NCBI RefSeq assembly: GCF_040126055.1
Contig: NZ_CP143541.1
Span: 2,480,001-2,544,000 of the forward strand
Source: Pseudalkalibacillus sp. SCS-8
GTDB taxonomy: Bacteria; Bacillota; Bacilli; Bacillales; Fictibacillaceae
DNA length: 64,000 nucleotides
Reading direction: 5' to 3'
Shown in pieces: positions 1 through 8,867 of the stretch. The translations under genes were made by a program, and so were the position numbers. Position 1 is the stretch's first letter. Each line of letters starts with the position of its first letter. A model generated the notes under the pieces. It did not search any database. It worked only from the letters and a program-made list of their open reading frames with translations, and had not been told where the DNA came from.

Positions 1-19
1 TGGTCAGCCTCTTGTCAAT

Positions 20-256
20 TTATCGTTCTTCATTCAATTGTTTTTTCCATATTGCAACTTTTCGGTAAAAAAGAATCGCAACACCTATTAACGTATAACT
101 CGCACTTAAGAGGACGAGTTGATCAGTGGCCTCTTTCCCATCAAAAGGCACGATGCTTCCAATATATAAGAAAGCACTCAATGAAAGGAGGACCAAGCTG
201 AAACGTTTGAAATCTGCAATCTTCTCTTGAATGTTCTTAACCATTTCCTTTGACAC
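20..256 (-). CDS. yrhC: YrhC-like small membrane protein
   Basis: Small protein of about 78 residues with two predicted membrane helices (around FSLVLLSLSAFLYIG and LLSASYTLIGVAILFY) and a charged N-terminus. Its position after mccB matches yrhC of B. subtilis; function is unknown. I chose the GTG at 256 because a purine-rich AAGGGGTGGGG lies just before it. The in-frame ATG at 280 has no clear ribosome binding site and would add eight residues. A strong terminator separates it from mccB, so it depends on read-through or its own promoter. Confidence 0.75.
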   Translation of the reverse strand: MSKEMVKNIQEKIADFKRFSLVLLSLSAFLYIGSIVPFDGKEATDQLVLLSASYTLIGVAILFYRKVAIWKKQLNEER

Positions 257-357
257 TTTCCCCACCCCTTCTGCAATCATCTTAACACGATTGTTGTGCA
301 GAAACGGGTATTTTCAGAAAATTCCTCAACTTACCAATGTAACATTTGGCAGTAAAA

Positions 358-381
358 AAGAGCATGGGGACCCATGCTCTT
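358..381 (-). terminator. Rho-independent terminator after mccB
   Basis: Perfect 11-bp stem (AAGAGCATGGG with CCCATGCTCTT) followed on the minus strand by a T-rich run. It lies eight bases after the mccB stop and before yrhC, so it should end the sulfur operon. Confidence 0.85.
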
Positions 382-389
382 CAACTCGT

Positions 390-1526
390 TTATCCTTCTA
401 GCGCTTGTTTCAAGTCTTCAATCAAGTCTTCTGCATCTTCAATTCCGACTGAAATACGGAGTAATCCATCTGTGATTCCGAGTTCATCACGGCGATCCTT
501 TGGAATAGATGCATGCGTCATACGGGCTGGTGCAGAAATCAAGCTCTCAACCGCGCCTAAGCTTTCAGCAAGTGTGAAGTATTTCGTCTTGCTCAACACT
601 TGATCCGCTCGCTCTTGGCTGCCGACATCAAAGGAGATCATGCCGCCGAATCCGCCAGCTTGACGCTTCGACAGTTCATGCCCCGGATGAGACTCAAGAC
701 CAGGATAATAGATTTTCGTCACAGCAGGATGACCATCTAAAAACTCAGCGATTTGTTTCGTGTTGCTTTCCGTTGCTTCCATCCGGAGGCCGAGTGTTTT
801 GATTCCACGGATCAACAGCCATGAATCTTGTGGTCCAAGCACCGCTCCTGCGGAATTTTGGATGAAGTGAAGCTCTTCAGCCAGCTCTTTCGAGTTGACG
901 ACTGCAAGACCAGCAACAACATCACTGTGTCCACCGATATACTTCGTTGCACTGTGCAGGACGATATCAGCACCATGCGTGATCGGTGTTTGCCAGTATG
1001 GAGTGTTGAACGTGTTATCGACGATCAACAACAGGTCATTTGCCTTCGCAATCTTTGAAGCGCCTGCAATATCAGTCACCTTCAACAACGGATTGGTCGG
1101 AGTTTCCACATAGATCGCTTTCGTGTTTTCTTGAATTGCATTCTCAATGTTTTCGAGGTTGCTTGTATCAACGAACGTAGATTCCAAGCCTAGACGATTC
1201 AACACTTTGGAAACGAGACGATACGTTCCACCATACACATCATCTGTGAAGACGACATGGTCTCCTGTATTGAACATCATCATGATCGAATTGATTGCGG
1301 CCATTCCGGAACCGAAGGCAAAGCCAGCTTCCCCTTCTTCAAGGTCCTTTATCAATTCTTCTAATGCGTGACGCGTCGGGTTTCCTGTACGGGAATATTC
1401 ATAGCCTTTGAAATTCCCGACACTCTCTTGTTTATACGTACTCACCTGGTAGATCGGCGTCGATACAGCACCTGTGTGCTCATCTCCGAAAATACCAGCG
1501 TGGATCATTTTCGTTTTTGGCTTCAT
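390..1526 (-). CDS. mccB: Cystathionine gamma-lyase / homocysteine gamma-lyase
   Basis: PLP enzyme of the Cys/Met metabolism family, 378 residues, usual length. It splits cystathionine into cysteine, 2-oxobutyrate and ammonia, the last step of reverse transsulfuration. The PLP lysine is in SATKYIGGHSD (about K195), with family motifs YSRTGNPT and ETPTNP. The ATG at 1526 is chosen because AAGGAGG sits eight bases upstream; an in-frame ATG at 1544 overlaps that Shine-Dalgarno. The start follows the mccA stop by one base, which implies translational coupling. Last gene of the operon before a terminator. The homologous family includes cystathionine gamma-synthases, but the mccA neighbour supports the lyase. 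Confidence 0.93.
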   Translation of the reverse strand: MKPKTKMIHAGIFGDEHTGAVSTPIYQVSTYKQESVGNFKGYEYSRTGNPTRHALEELIKDLEEGEAGFAFGSGMAAINSIMMMFNTGDHVVFTDDVYGGTYRLVSKVLNRLGLESTFVDTSNLENIENAIQENTKAIYVETPTNPLLKVTDIAGASKIAKANDLLLIVDNTFNTPYWQTPITHGADIVLHSATKYIGGHSDVVAGLAVVNSKELAEELHFIQNSAGAVLGPQDSWLLIRGIKTLGLRMEATESNTKQIAEFLDGHPAVTKIYYPGLESHPGHELSKRQAGGFGGMISFDVGSQERADQVLSKTKYFTLAESLGAVESLISAPARMTHASIPKDRRDELGITDGLLRISVGIEDAEDLIEDLKQALEG

Positions 1527-1527
1527 T

Positions 1528-2451
1528 TTACATGCCTCCTTCATAGATCTTTTTACTTAAGTAACGTTCACTGCTGTCTGGAAAGACCGTAACGATATGG
1601 CTGCCAGGCTTTGCTTCTGCTGCCTCGATCAAGGCGGCATGTAACGCAGCTCCAGAGGAACTGCCGACGAGAAGCCCTTCTCGTTGAGCGAGCTCCTTCA
1701 CGCGTCTGAAGGCATCTTCATCCTCGATCGTATGGATCGCATCAAAATAAGATGTGTCCATATAATCTGGCAAGAATTCCATCCCGATCCCTTCTGTTTT
1801 GTGAGGACCAGGCTCACCGCCATTGAGAATGGATCCCTCAGGCTCAACAATGACCGTTTTGACGTTCGGATCCTGTTCTTTCAGATACTGGGATGTCCCC
1901 ATGAAGGTTCCACCCGTACCAGCGCCTGCGAGAAACACATCCACTTTCCCATCAAGTGCTTCCCAGATTTCAGGACCGAGGGATTTATAATACGTAGCCG
2001 GATTGGCAGCGTTCGCAAATTGGGCTGGGTAATATGAATTTTCAATCAGTATTTCCAGCTCTTTCGCCTTTTCAATCGCGCCTCGCATCCCTTTTTCCGT
2101 GTCGGTATTCACGATTTTCGCGCCTAATGCGCGCATCAATTCTTGCTTTTCGACACTGAACTTTTCCGGGACGACGAAGATGACGTTGATGTCTTTGTTG
2201 ACTGCCGCCAGCGCTAGACCGATCCCCGTGTTACCGGCTGTCGGTTCAATGACCGTTCCGCCTGGCTTCAGCTTGCCGCTTGCAAAGGCTTCCTCAAGAA
2301 GCTCTTTTCCTAACCGATCCTTAATACTGCCACCCGGATTATAAAATTCCAGCTTTGCAAAAAGGCGTACGCCGTTCGGGAGGCCAAACTGTGTAATCTC
2401 CACCAACGGCGTATGGCCAATCAATTCCTGTACATTTTTGAAGTACTTCAT
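1528..2451 (-). CDS. mccA: O-acetylserine-dependent cystathionine beta-synthase
   Basis: PLP fold-type II enzyme of 307 residues in the CysK/CBS family, without the C-terminal CBS domains of eukaryotic enzymes. It is expected to join homocysteine to O-acetylserine, giving cystathionine. The PLP lysine is K44 in NPGGSIKDR; the substrate loop EPTAGNTGIG and the phosphate-binding GAGTGGTFMG follow. CysK-type O-acetylserine thiol-lyase is the main alternative, but the mccB, luxS and mtnN neighbours favour the homocysteine-using MccA. It starts 24 bases after the luxS stop. Confidence 0.92.
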   Translation of the reverse strand: MKYFKNVQELIGHTPLVEITQFGLPNGVRLFAKLEFYNPGGSIKDRLGKELLEEAFASGKLKPGGTVIEPTAGNTGIGLALAAVNKDINVIFVVPEKFSVEKQELMRALGAKIVNTDTEKGMRGAIEKAKELEILIENSYYPAQFANAANPATYYKSLGPEIWEALDGKVDVFLAGAGTGGTFMGTSQYLKEQDPNVKTVIVEPEGSILNGGEPGPHKTEGIGMEFLPDYMDTSYFDAIHTIEDEDAFRRVKELAQREGLLVGSSSGAALHAALIEAAEAKPGSHIVTVFPDSSERYLSKKIYEGGM

Positions 2452-2475
2452 AACCTGTTCCTCTCTGACTGTTGC

Positions 2476-2946
2476 TTATTCCTCTCCGAACACGTCTTTC
2501 CATTCGCTACGTTTTGCTAACATATCGCGGGCGATCTCTTTTGCCCCTTCTAGGCTGTGATTAGCTGCCCATCCGCATTGTACTTCGTTACATGCAGGAA
2601 CTTCATCTGCTTCAAGAACATCATTCAATGTTTTTTCCAGCACATCATGGATTTCATCATGGTCCGTTTGATTTAGAACTGCAAGGTAAAAACCAGTTTG
2701 ACAACCCATAGGACCAATATCAATGATGCGATCGTGATGATTACGGATATTTTCAGCCATTAAATGCTCGATAGAGTGAAGACCGGCCATATCCATATGT
2801 TCCTTGTTCGGTTGCTTAAAGCGAATGTCGTACTTCGCGATTTCGTCTCCGTGTTGTCCTTTTGTTATACCTACAAGACGTACATAAGGGGCACGTACCT
2901 TTGTATGATCGAGATTAAAACTTTCTACATTCATTTTTTTAGCCAT
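2476..2946 (-). CDS. luxS: S-ribosylhomocysteine lyase LuxS
   Basis: Converts S-ribosylhomocysteine to homocysteine and 4,5-dihydroxy-2,3-pentanedione, the AI-2 precursor. At 156 residues it has normal length. Metal ligands are visible: H57 and H61 in HSIEH and C124 in VQCGWAANH; the catalytic cysteine is C82 in PMGCQTGFY. It overlaps the 3' end of mtnN by eight bases. In B. subtilis luxS is a separate locus; here it sits inside the transsulfuration operon and supplies homocysteine directly to MccA. This suggests a mainly metabolic role; AI-2 signalling cannot be judged from the sequence. Confidence 0.97.
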   Translation of the reverse strand: MAKKMNVESFNLDHTKVRAPYVRLVGITKGQHGDEIAKYDIRFKQPNKEHMDMAGLHSIEHLMAENIRNHHDRIIDIGPMGCQTGFYLAVLNQTDHDEIHDVLEKTLNDVLEADEVPACNEVQCGWAANHSLEGAKEIARDMLAKRSEWKDVFGEE

Positions 2947-3643
2947 GTTTCTTCAGCTCCTTTACCATTTTTAAAATTAATTCCGTGGAATTCTTTGCTG
3001 CTACCTTCAAGAATTGGTCAAATGACATCGGTGCATCCTTACCGGCGATGTCGGATAGGGAACGGATGACCACAAAGGGAACCTTAAACTGATGACAAAC
3101 CTGGGCGATCGCTGCTGCTTCCATTTCGGCAGCATAGAGCTCAGGGAATTTCCCTCTCACATCTTCGACACGGACAGCATCATTCATGAAGGAGTCCCCA
3201 GATGCGATAAGTCCTTTGACGATTTGTTTGTCAGTCACATCTTTTGCACTGTCTTCTGCAATTTCAACCAACATTGGATCTGGCATGTAAAATGCAGGTA
3301 GTTGTGGGACCTGGCCATATTCATACCCGAAAGCCGTCACATCAACATCATGGTGACGGATTTCAGAAGAGATGACAACATCCCCCACATTCAATTCCGA
3401 GTTGAATCCACCAGCAGATCCTGTATTGATGACATAGTCTGGTTTGTATAATTGGTTCAATAAAGTCGTCGCAATCGCTGCATTTACTTTACCGATTCCG
3501 GATTTCAACAATATAACTTCCTGGTCATAGATCGTACCAGTATAAAAGGTGCATCCTGCAATTGTTTCTGTTTCGCAGTCTTCGATTAATTCCTGCATGA
3601 GGATGACTTCTTCGTCCATAGCTCCGATAATTGCGATCTTCAT
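2939..3643 (-). CDS. mtnN: 5'-methylthioadenosine/S-adenosylhomocysteine nucleosidase
   Basis: Removes adenine from methylthioadenosine and S-adenosylhomocysteine; its product S-ribosylhomocysteine is the LuxS substrate. About 234 residues, typical of the PNP/UDP phosphorylase superfamily, with N-terminal [12 protein letters not shown], the NTGSAGGF segment, EMEAAAIAQ and the catalytic-acid segment SLSDIAG near the C-terminus. The ATG at 3643 is preferred over an in-frame GTG at 3649, since AAAGGA is eight bases before the ATG but only two from the GTG. It lies 12 bases after yrrT and overlaps luxS. Confidence 0.95.
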   Translation of the reverse strand: MKIAIIGAMDEEVILMQELIEDCETETIAGCTFYTGTIYDQEVILLKSGIGKVNAAIATTLLNQLYKPDYVINTGSAGGFNSELNVGDVVISSEIRHHDVDVTAFGYEYGQVPQLPAFYMPDPMLVEIAEDSAKDVTDKQIVKGLIASGDSFMNDAVRVEDVRGKFPELYAAEMEAAAIAQVCHQFKVPFVVIRSLSDIAGKDAPMSFDQFLKVAAKNSTELILKMVKELKKHG

Positions 3644-3655
3644 ATCCACATTCCT

Positions 3656-4300
3656 TTACGAATCTTTTTTTACGGCATTCATCAGCCAAACATATCGGTT
3701 CAAACGCTCGAATTCAACCTCGAAACCATTAGAGGTGAAGATGTCTGATAACACACCGATTGTCGTATAGTATTCTGTTTGTAAGTCATGAAGCAGATTT
3801 TCATAACCTTGTTCTCTGACTCGGTCATGGATTTCTTTCTTTGCCTCTTCATGCTCATATACAGTGTCCGCAAATACAATTCTACCATTCTTCCCAAGGA
3901 GCTTTCCATAATTATGGATGGCTTTCTCCTTTTCTTCATCCGTTAAATGATGGAAGGCATATGTGCTGACGATCGTATCGATTTTTTCATTCAACTCAGG
4001 GAATGTGATGAAATCGCCATCCAGGAGTTTCATGTCAGGGAAGCGTTTCTTCGCCTTTTCCCTCATTGCTTTTGAAGGTTCGATGCCAATGACCTTTCGT
4101 TTCTTCTCTCTTAATACGAAGGAGAGGTTCCCCGTACCGACACCGAATTCAAGAACTGTTCCCTTTGATTCTCGTGCGACACGCTCCAAGATTTCACCAT
4201 ATTTATCAAAGACTTCATGGTATTCATTATCTTTACCTGAAACCGTCTCGTCGTAAGAATCCGCCCACTCATCAAAGAGTTCAATAAACTCTCTACCCAC
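3656..4300 (-). CDS. yrrT: Class I SAM-dependent methyltransferase YrrT
   Basis: Methyltransferase of 214 residues, first gene of the sulfur operon. The SAM-binding glycine motif is VLEFGVGTGNLS (about residues 45-56), followed by the acidic IGIEPS strand and the DGDFITFPE region. Acceptor substrate is unknown; its product S-adenosylhomocysteine would feed MtnN. Start is a GTG with AGGAG nine bases upstream. A divergent promoter region of about 270 bases lies between it and the yrzA-like gene. Confidence 0.88.
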   Translation of the reverse strand: MGREFIELFDEWADSYDETVSGKDNEYHEVFDKYGEILERVARESKGTVLEFGVGTGNLSFVLREKKRKVIGIEPSKAMREKAKKRFPDMKLLDGDFITFPELNEKIDTIVSTYAFHHLTDEEKEKAIHNYGKLLGKNGRIVFADTVYEHEEAKKEIHDRVREQGYENLLHDLQTEYYTTIGVLSDIFTSNGFEVEFERLNRYVWLMNAVKKDS

Positions 4301-4331
4301 TTCTCCACTCTCCTATCTATTAATCTTTATT

Positions 4332-4354
4332 ATTCCTATCATTATAGTATGAAT
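4332..4354 (-). promoter_or_regulatory. Candidate promoter and CymR-like operator of yrrT operon
   Basis: On the minus strand a perfect TATAAT (4341-4346) lies inside an imperfect inverted repeat, ATTCATAC and ATAGGAAT, separated by seven bases (six of eight positions symmetrical). The -35 region is weak; a second possible promoter, TTGATA-17-TATCTT, lies just upstream. In B. subtilis this operon is repressed by CymR, encoded here at 24040-24459. The operator assignment rests on symmetry and context only. Confidence 0.4.
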
Positions 4355-4568
4355 TAAAATGAATATGGCTACAAGATACCACACTAATCCCTGGATATCA
4401 AGATTGTAATCCTTGTTTGTAGGAACTTCGTGTAAGAACGATAATTAACTATAAAGAATGAACGTCTACCATTATTCGTGCCTGTCATGGTAAAATGATC
4501 TGGAAATATGAATCGTCCCTTTAAAAGGGCCTGATCAATTAATTGTGAAATTAGGAGTGTAGATCAAA

Positions 4569-4778
4569 ATGGAACTGCATCTTGATTACATTGAAGATAA
4601 GGTCGAATTTTACGAAGCGACAGAAATGGGAAAATTGGAAGCAATCGTGCAGGAGAAAATCGAACAGAATAAAGCATTATTACTGCGTGTTCATCATGTT
4701 TCTCATCAAGTCAGCATTGATCCGTCCAGCGGAAAGCGACTATATTCAGCAGTCGTACATTTTCGTTACAAAGGATGA
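4569..4778 (+). CDS. yrzA: DUF2536 family protein (YrzA-like)
   Basis: Small soluble protein of 69 residues, no membrane segment or signal peptide. N-terminal part MELHLDYIEDKVEFYEA and C-terminal VVHFRYKG fit the short DUF2536/YrzA family found beside yrrT in Bacillaceae. Function unknown. A GGAG-containing site (TTAGGAGTG) precedes the ATG, and a strong terminator follows ten bases after the stop. It is divergent from yrrT and monocistronic. Confidence 0.75.
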   Translation: MELHLDYIEDKVEFYEATEMGKLEAIVQEKIEQNKALLLRVHHVSHQVSIDPSSGKRLYSAVVHFRYKG

Positions 4779-4788
4779 AAGAATGATG

Positions 4789-4825
4789 AAGAGGACCTGG
4801 CATCATCTTTTTGCCAGGTCCTCTT
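4789..4825 (+). terminator. Rho-independent terminator after yrzA-like gene
   Basis: Stem AAGAGGACCTGGC with GCCAGGTCCTCTT, loop of about 11 bases, followed by a run of T on the plus strand. Confidence 0.9.
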
Positions 4826-4933
4826 TTTTTATAAGGCTTAAGGCTGAGTTTAATTTCATGCTAAAGAGCATTGTTCCATCCTGATAATTGGATTAAGATG
4901 GAAGATATCAACAGATGAAAGCAGGGGGTATGA

Positions 4934-5791
4934 ATGAAAACGATCGCTGTTCTATTACTCATTTTGATTGGGGGGTACCTTATTTTGACGGAGTCCAGTT
5001 TCTCCACTTTTTCCTTAACGTCTGAAGACGAAAAAGTCCAATCGGATTCTATGGACGGAATGAGAAAGGTTGAGGTGGATGTGGCTGGCGCAGAGACGAC
5101 GATCATCACTGAAAAGCGTGACGATATATTGGCAGAGTTGGATGGAAAAGGGACACTTGAGCTTGATCAAAAGGGCAAAACGGTCCGGATCAAAGTGAGG
5201 CAAGGCTGGTTCAATTGGTTTAATTTCGAAAGATCCGAATTGACGATATTCCTTCCCGAAAACTTCAATCAAGAGATGGAATTGGATATTGGCTCTGGAA
5301 GCCTGGAATTGAAAGGTCCCTCAGCTGATGAACCATTGAGTCTTACAGAGTTGACTGTCCATATCGGCTCAGGGGATGTTTCTTTAGAAAACATTCATGC
5401 TACTGAATTCATCCATAACGGATCCTCAGGAGATGTGGACATTAAACATCTGACGACAGAATCAGGTACCTTTGATCTCAGTTCAGGCGGGGTACACATC
5501 GACCATTATCAAGGACCATTGAAAGCAGATTTGTCCTCTGGCGAACTGAATGTCCAAATGGATCAATTAGTCGGTGATATCGAAGTGGACGTAAGCTCTG
5601 GATCCGCTAACATCGATTTACCGGAGGATTCAGATTTCACGTTATCTGGAACGGTGAGCAGCGGAGATATCCACTGTAAATTTCCTCTGAAGAACCAATC
5701 GACAGAAAGCAGGAAGATTCAAGGCAGTTACGGATCTGGGGAGCACTCGATCGATCTATCCGTATCAAGCGGCAGTGTAAATATATATTAG
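4934..5791 (+). CDS. DUF4097 beta-strand repeat protein, membrane-anchored
   Basis: 285 residues. An N-terminal hydrophobic segment (TIAVLLLILIGGYLIL, about 3-18) would anchor it or act as a signal. The rest has many short beta repeats with SSG or GSG turns (IGSGSLEL, HIGSGDVSL, DLSSGGVHI, VSSGSANI, SYGSGEHSI), as in the DUF4097 putative-adhesin domain (YvlB-like). It probably faces the outside, folding as a beta-solenoid; role unknown, though some relatives are cell-envelope stress proteins. GGGGG sits seven bases before the ATG. A bidirectional terminator separates it from yrrS. Confidence 0.75.
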   Translation: MKTIAVLLLILIGGYLILTESSFSTFSLTSEDEKVQSDSMDGMRKVEVDVAGAETTIITEKRDDILAELDGKGTLELDQKGKTVRIKVRQGWFNWFNFERSELTIFLPENFNQEMELDIGSGSLELKGPSADEPLSLTELTVHIGSGDVSLENIHATEFIHNGSSGDVDIKHLTTESGTFDLSSGGVHIDHYQGPLKADLSSGELNVQMDQLVGDIEVDVSSGSANIDLPEDSDFTLSGTVSSGDIHCKFPLKNQSTESRKIQGSYGSGEHSIDLSVSSGSVNIY

Positions 5792-5796
5792 AATAT

Positions 5797-5830
5797 AAAA
5801 AAAGCTGCCGAGATTTCCTCGACAGCTTTT
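5797..5830. terminator. Bidirectional terminator between DUF4097 gene and yrrS
   Basis: Stem AAAAGCTG(C)CGAG with CTCG(A)CAGCTTTT, flanked by A-run and T-run, so it can end transcription from both sides. Confidence 0.85.
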
Positions 5831-5835
5831 CGTAA

Positions 5836-6525
5836 TTAATGACCATCAGCAGCTCCTGGTTCACGTTCGACAGATACCGGTTTCCACCCTTCACCATCGA
5901 CCCATTCAAGCATGACGACATAAGGATTGTCCTTATTGGAGGCCTTACTTACGATCCCTTTGGCTGTATTTGGTGATCCGCCATTTCCGATCCACCAGTA
6001 TACAATTTCATCAGGTGACAACCCTGTTGCATATTGGAGTGCTTTCTCCTTTTCCTTCCAATCGAGTGAGTCCATTTCAAAGCTATTTTGATGCTCACCC
6101 TCCTGCTTCGTTCCGATTGGCTCCCATTCACCATCTTCTCCAGCTGATTCATCCTTGTGCGTTTTATATCCGCTGTTGTCTTCTTCAGCTGAGGCGTCTT
6201 CCTCTGAATCCTCTTCTTTCATTTCAACACTTTCTGAATCTTCTTCCTCTGAAGCCTTTTTATCTTGTTCGTCCGTAGACGATTCGTTTCCTTCTTCGTT
6301 CGTCGTTTCATTTGTTTCTTCATTATTTGTATCATTCGTCTCTTCTGTAGAAGCAGATTCATTCTGTTGGTTGGCTTGCTCCTTAGAAGCCGGTTCATCA
6401 TCCCCAAATAAAAATGTTGCGCCGACAGCTAAAATCCCTACAAAAACGACACCGATGAGAACATTGAGTATGATGTTTTGTTTTTTTGACTTTTGAGTAC
6501 GTTCGTATCTTGAGTAATTATTCAT
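5836..6525 (-). CDS. yrrS: YrrS family membrane protein (DUF1510)
   Basis: About 229 residues. Order: short basic cytoplasmic N-terminus (RYERTQKSKKQ), one membrane helix (NVLIGVVFVGILAVGATFLF), a long low-complexity acidic linker rich in E, S, T and N, and a conserved C-terminal DUF1510 domain with tryptophans (WEPIG, DWKEKEKAL, VYWWIGNGG, VMLEWVDGEGW). Topology is outside-facing. In B. subtilis yrrS lies next to pbpI, which suggests an envelope role. The ATG at 6525 has GGAGG eight bases upstream; the ATG at 6540 overlaps that site. Confidence 0.85.
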   Translation of the reverse strand: MNNYSRYERTQKSKKQNIILNVLIGVVFVGILAVGATFLFGDDEPASKEQANQQNESASTEETNDTNNEETNETTNEEGNESSTDEQDKKASEEEDSESVEMKEEDSEEDASAEEDNSGYKTHKDESAGEDGEWEPIGTKQEGEHQNSFEMDSLDWKEKEKALQYATGLSPDEIVYWWIGNGGSPNTAKGIVSKASNKDNPYVVMLEWVDGEGWKPVSVEREPGAADGH

Positions 6526-6716
6526 CGATTCACCCTCCATTCCTACATATCATTCTATCACTCTACATTGATTCGAAGAAGTGCTATTTTTTGTACCGTC
6601 ACTTGAAATATTGTATAATGAATATTGAGAATATTTGTAATATTTAAACTTGTTTTGTCGTTTAAAAGGAATTTGAGCATGTTATCACCAATATAACTAA
6701 GAAGGAGGGGTACAAT

Positions 6717-6953
6717 ATGCAATTCACGACATTTCATTCTGAAGATTGGAATTTGAAAACGTTTCATACGATCGGTTATCAAAAAGAAACGGAAACGCTG
6801 CATGTTTGTCTCCATGGCGGTTCGACCCTTGAGGTTCTTGGTGTAACAGAACATAAGCTCTTCGAATTCATCCTGGCACCTTATAAAGAACAATACCTTC
6901 AAGAACAACTGCTCCCAAACCACGAAGTTAAAATCGTCCAACCTAATTCATAG
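6717..6953 (+). CDS. Small KTSC-like domain protein
   Basis: 78 residues. The segment TIGYQKETETLHVCLHGGSTLEVLG resembles in spacing the KTSC fold (S/T-IGYxxETxTLxVxFxxGxxYxxxxV), followed by helix EHKLFEFILAPYKEQYLQEQ. The usual aromatic residue after the glycine is replaced. Function unknown. AAGGAGGGG precedes the ATG, supporting expression. It converges with pbpI and the two reading frames overlap by 11 bases at their 3' ends, leaving no room for a terminator between them. Confidence 0.6.
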   Translation: MQFTTFHSEDWNLKTFHTIGYQKETETLHVCLHGGSTLEVLGVTEHKLFEFILAPYKEQYLQEQLLPNHEVKIVQPNS

Positions 6954-8712
6954 AATTACGACTTTCGGCTGGTTGTTGCCGGTTATAAAGTTGTCGGACA
7001 ATCTCCGCAAAAGCTTTGTTTGTAGCGGTATCGAATTCTTTTGCATCCAAGTCGACAACAACCAGCGCATACTTCGCTTCTTCCGCAGGGAAATATCCCG
7101 CAAACCATTTGTTATACGTTTTCGTTTGCCCTTTCTCAGCGGTCCCTGATTTACCAGCCACCTTCCAAGGCAGGTCATGAAAGGATTGGTACCCTGTCCC
7201 TTTCGGATTGTGAACCACACCCTCCAGAAGGTCTTGAAGTTTACGGACTGTATAAGGGGACAAGGAATCTCCTTTGAGTTCCTTCTCTTTAAATTCAACC
7301 AATGTCGTATCATTCTTGTAGAGGACTGCATGGGCGGCTCGGACCTGCTTCTTTGCTCCACCACGGGCAATTGTGGCCATCATGTTGGCTACGGACAAAG
7401 GCGAAAGGCGGACATTCAGTTGCCCGATTGCCGTCTGAGCGATCGCTCGGGATACAGATTTGTCCGTTTCATCATTCCAAATCACATTCCTTCGTTCCTG
7501 CGGAAAATGCTTAAAGGCATTTAAATGAAAGACATCATCCTCCCATCCTACCCGATCGACCATCCCTAAACTGTGTGCATAATGCTCAAGAATGGACCGA
7601 TCCGTATCCATCAGTTCATTCAATAGAGTTGCAAACGTATAGTTACAGCTTTGGAAAAAGCTATCCTCAAATGAGAGCATCCCTAAATTCCGCTTCTCAT
7701 CCCCGTCATCATATGTATTTTGGCTGCAATCAAATGTGCGGTCGGCCGTCACATGGTTTTGATCAATGGCCGCTGCGGCGGTCACAAGTTTAAAAACCGA
7801 ACCAGGTATTTGCGGAAGAAGCATGTGATTGCCTGTCCCATCAGCTTGCGGATTTTTCTTAGGAGGTAATGGACGACTCACCAGTCCAAGTACATCGCTT
7901 GTCTCAATATCGAGTAAAACAGCTCCACCCTTCGTAATTCCAAATTGATCGACTGCAGCTTCCACGATTTGTTGCGCATTCCGATCCAATGTCGTTAGGA
8001 GAGACACAGGATAAAAAGGATTAGAAGGTGCAGTATATTTTACATCTAATCCGAATAACGGTTTACCAGATTGTTGGACATGATAAATAAGCTTGGATTC
8101 ACCCTCGGAAAGTAGGAATGGATCGAAAGCTTGCTGAATTCCATTTATCCCCACTTTCGTCGTTTTGCTTACCAATCCTTTTTCCAAGCGATCAGGATAC
8201 CGTTCTAATACTTGTTTCGGATTCTCTCTGACGGCTCCGATGAAATGGAAGGCAAAGGACATGTCTTCATCAGGGTTCAATAGCTGGCCATACACCCCTG
8301 GAACCTCCATCTCATTGATTGCGCTCACCATCGTCTTCGATATGTCTTGTTTCAACACGAGAGGAGTCTTTGACATCGTCAATTGATCCTTCAATCCTTG
8401 AGCTGGCATGTTCAACACTTGAGCGATCTTTCGCAAGATTTCCTCTTCATTCTGAAGAAATGGAAATAGAATGATTGCCGGGACATGAAGATCTTCCAGC
8501 AATTCACCATGTCGGTCAAGCATTTTCCCACGTCCATCATCTAAAGCGACTGAATGGATACGTTGCTTTACACTTTCTTCAACTAGATTGACCTTGTTCT
8601 TGGAGAAGGAAAGTGGATCTATGAGCTGAATATGGGCTAGGCGCCCAATCAGGATCAACAATAAGATTCCAAAAAGAACAGGTATATGATAAAGACGCTT
8701 CGGATTTTGCAT
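6943..8712 (-). CDS. pbpI: Class B penicillin-binding protein, PbpI-like transpeptidase
   Basis: Peptidoglycan D,D-transpeptidase of about 589 residues. One N-terminal membrane helix (LYHIPVLFGILLLILIGRLAHI), a dimerisation domain, then the penicillin-binding domain with SVFK (about residue 304), SCN (about 354) and KSGT (about 521). No PASTA repeats. By position between yrrS and greA it matches B. subtilis PbpI (YrrR), a PBP linked to sporulation and, with PbpH-type partners, wall growth. The ATG at 8712 has GAGGTGG six bases upstream; the ATG at 8727 overlaps that site. Confidence 0.9.
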   Translation of the reverse strand: MQNPKRLYHIPVLFGILLLILIGRLAHIQLIDPLSFSKNKVNLVEESVKQRIHSVALDDGRGKMLDRHGELLEDLHVPAIILFPFLQNEEEILRKIAQVLNMPAQGLKDQLTMSKTPLVLKQDISKTMVSAINEMEVPGVYGQLLNPDEDMSFAFHFIGAVRENPKQVLERYPDRLEKGLVSKTTKVGINGIQQAFDPFLLSEGESKLIYHVQQSGKPLFGLDVKYTAPSNPFYPVSLLTTLDRNAQQIVEAAVDQFGITKGGAVLLDIETSDVLGLVSRPLPPKKNPQADGTGNHMLLPQIPGSVFKLVTAAAAIDQNHVTADRTFDCSQNTYDDGDEKRNLGMLSFEDSFFQSCNYTFATLLNELMDTDRSILEHYAHSLGMVDRVGWEDDVFHLNAFKHFPQERRNVIWNDETDKSVSRAIAQTAIGQLNVRLSPLSVANMMATIARGGAKKQVRAAHAVLYKNDTTLVEFKEKELKGDSLSPYTVRKLQDLLEGVVHNPKGTGYQSFHDLPWKVAGKSGTAEKGQTKTYNKWFAGYFPAEEAKYALVVVDLDAKEFDTATNKAFAEIVRQLYNRQQPAESRNSMN

Positions 8713-8810
8713 GATGTTCCACCTCATCCATCATTTTCACCCGAAAGAGCCATTTTTAACCTGTTTTGATTCAGTCTTGATAGATCCAGAATCCTTGCAT
8801 TTATTACGCA

Positions 8811-8848
8811 ATAAAAAAACCAGCTTTGTCTTAAAGACAAAGCCGGTA
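8811..8848 (-). terminator. Rho-independent terminator after greA
   Basis: Minus-strand stem ACCGGCTTTGTCTT with AAGACAAAGCTGGT and a seven-T tail. It ends greA; pbpI therefore needs its own promoter. Confidence 0.9.
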
Positions 8849-8867
8849 GTTCGTCCATTTATTTTGA

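Noticed and set aside
6558..6941. 127-residue minus-strand frame opposite the KTSC-like gene
   Set aside because: No ribosome binding site or domain; the plus-strand frame has AAGGAGGGG and a plausible fold.
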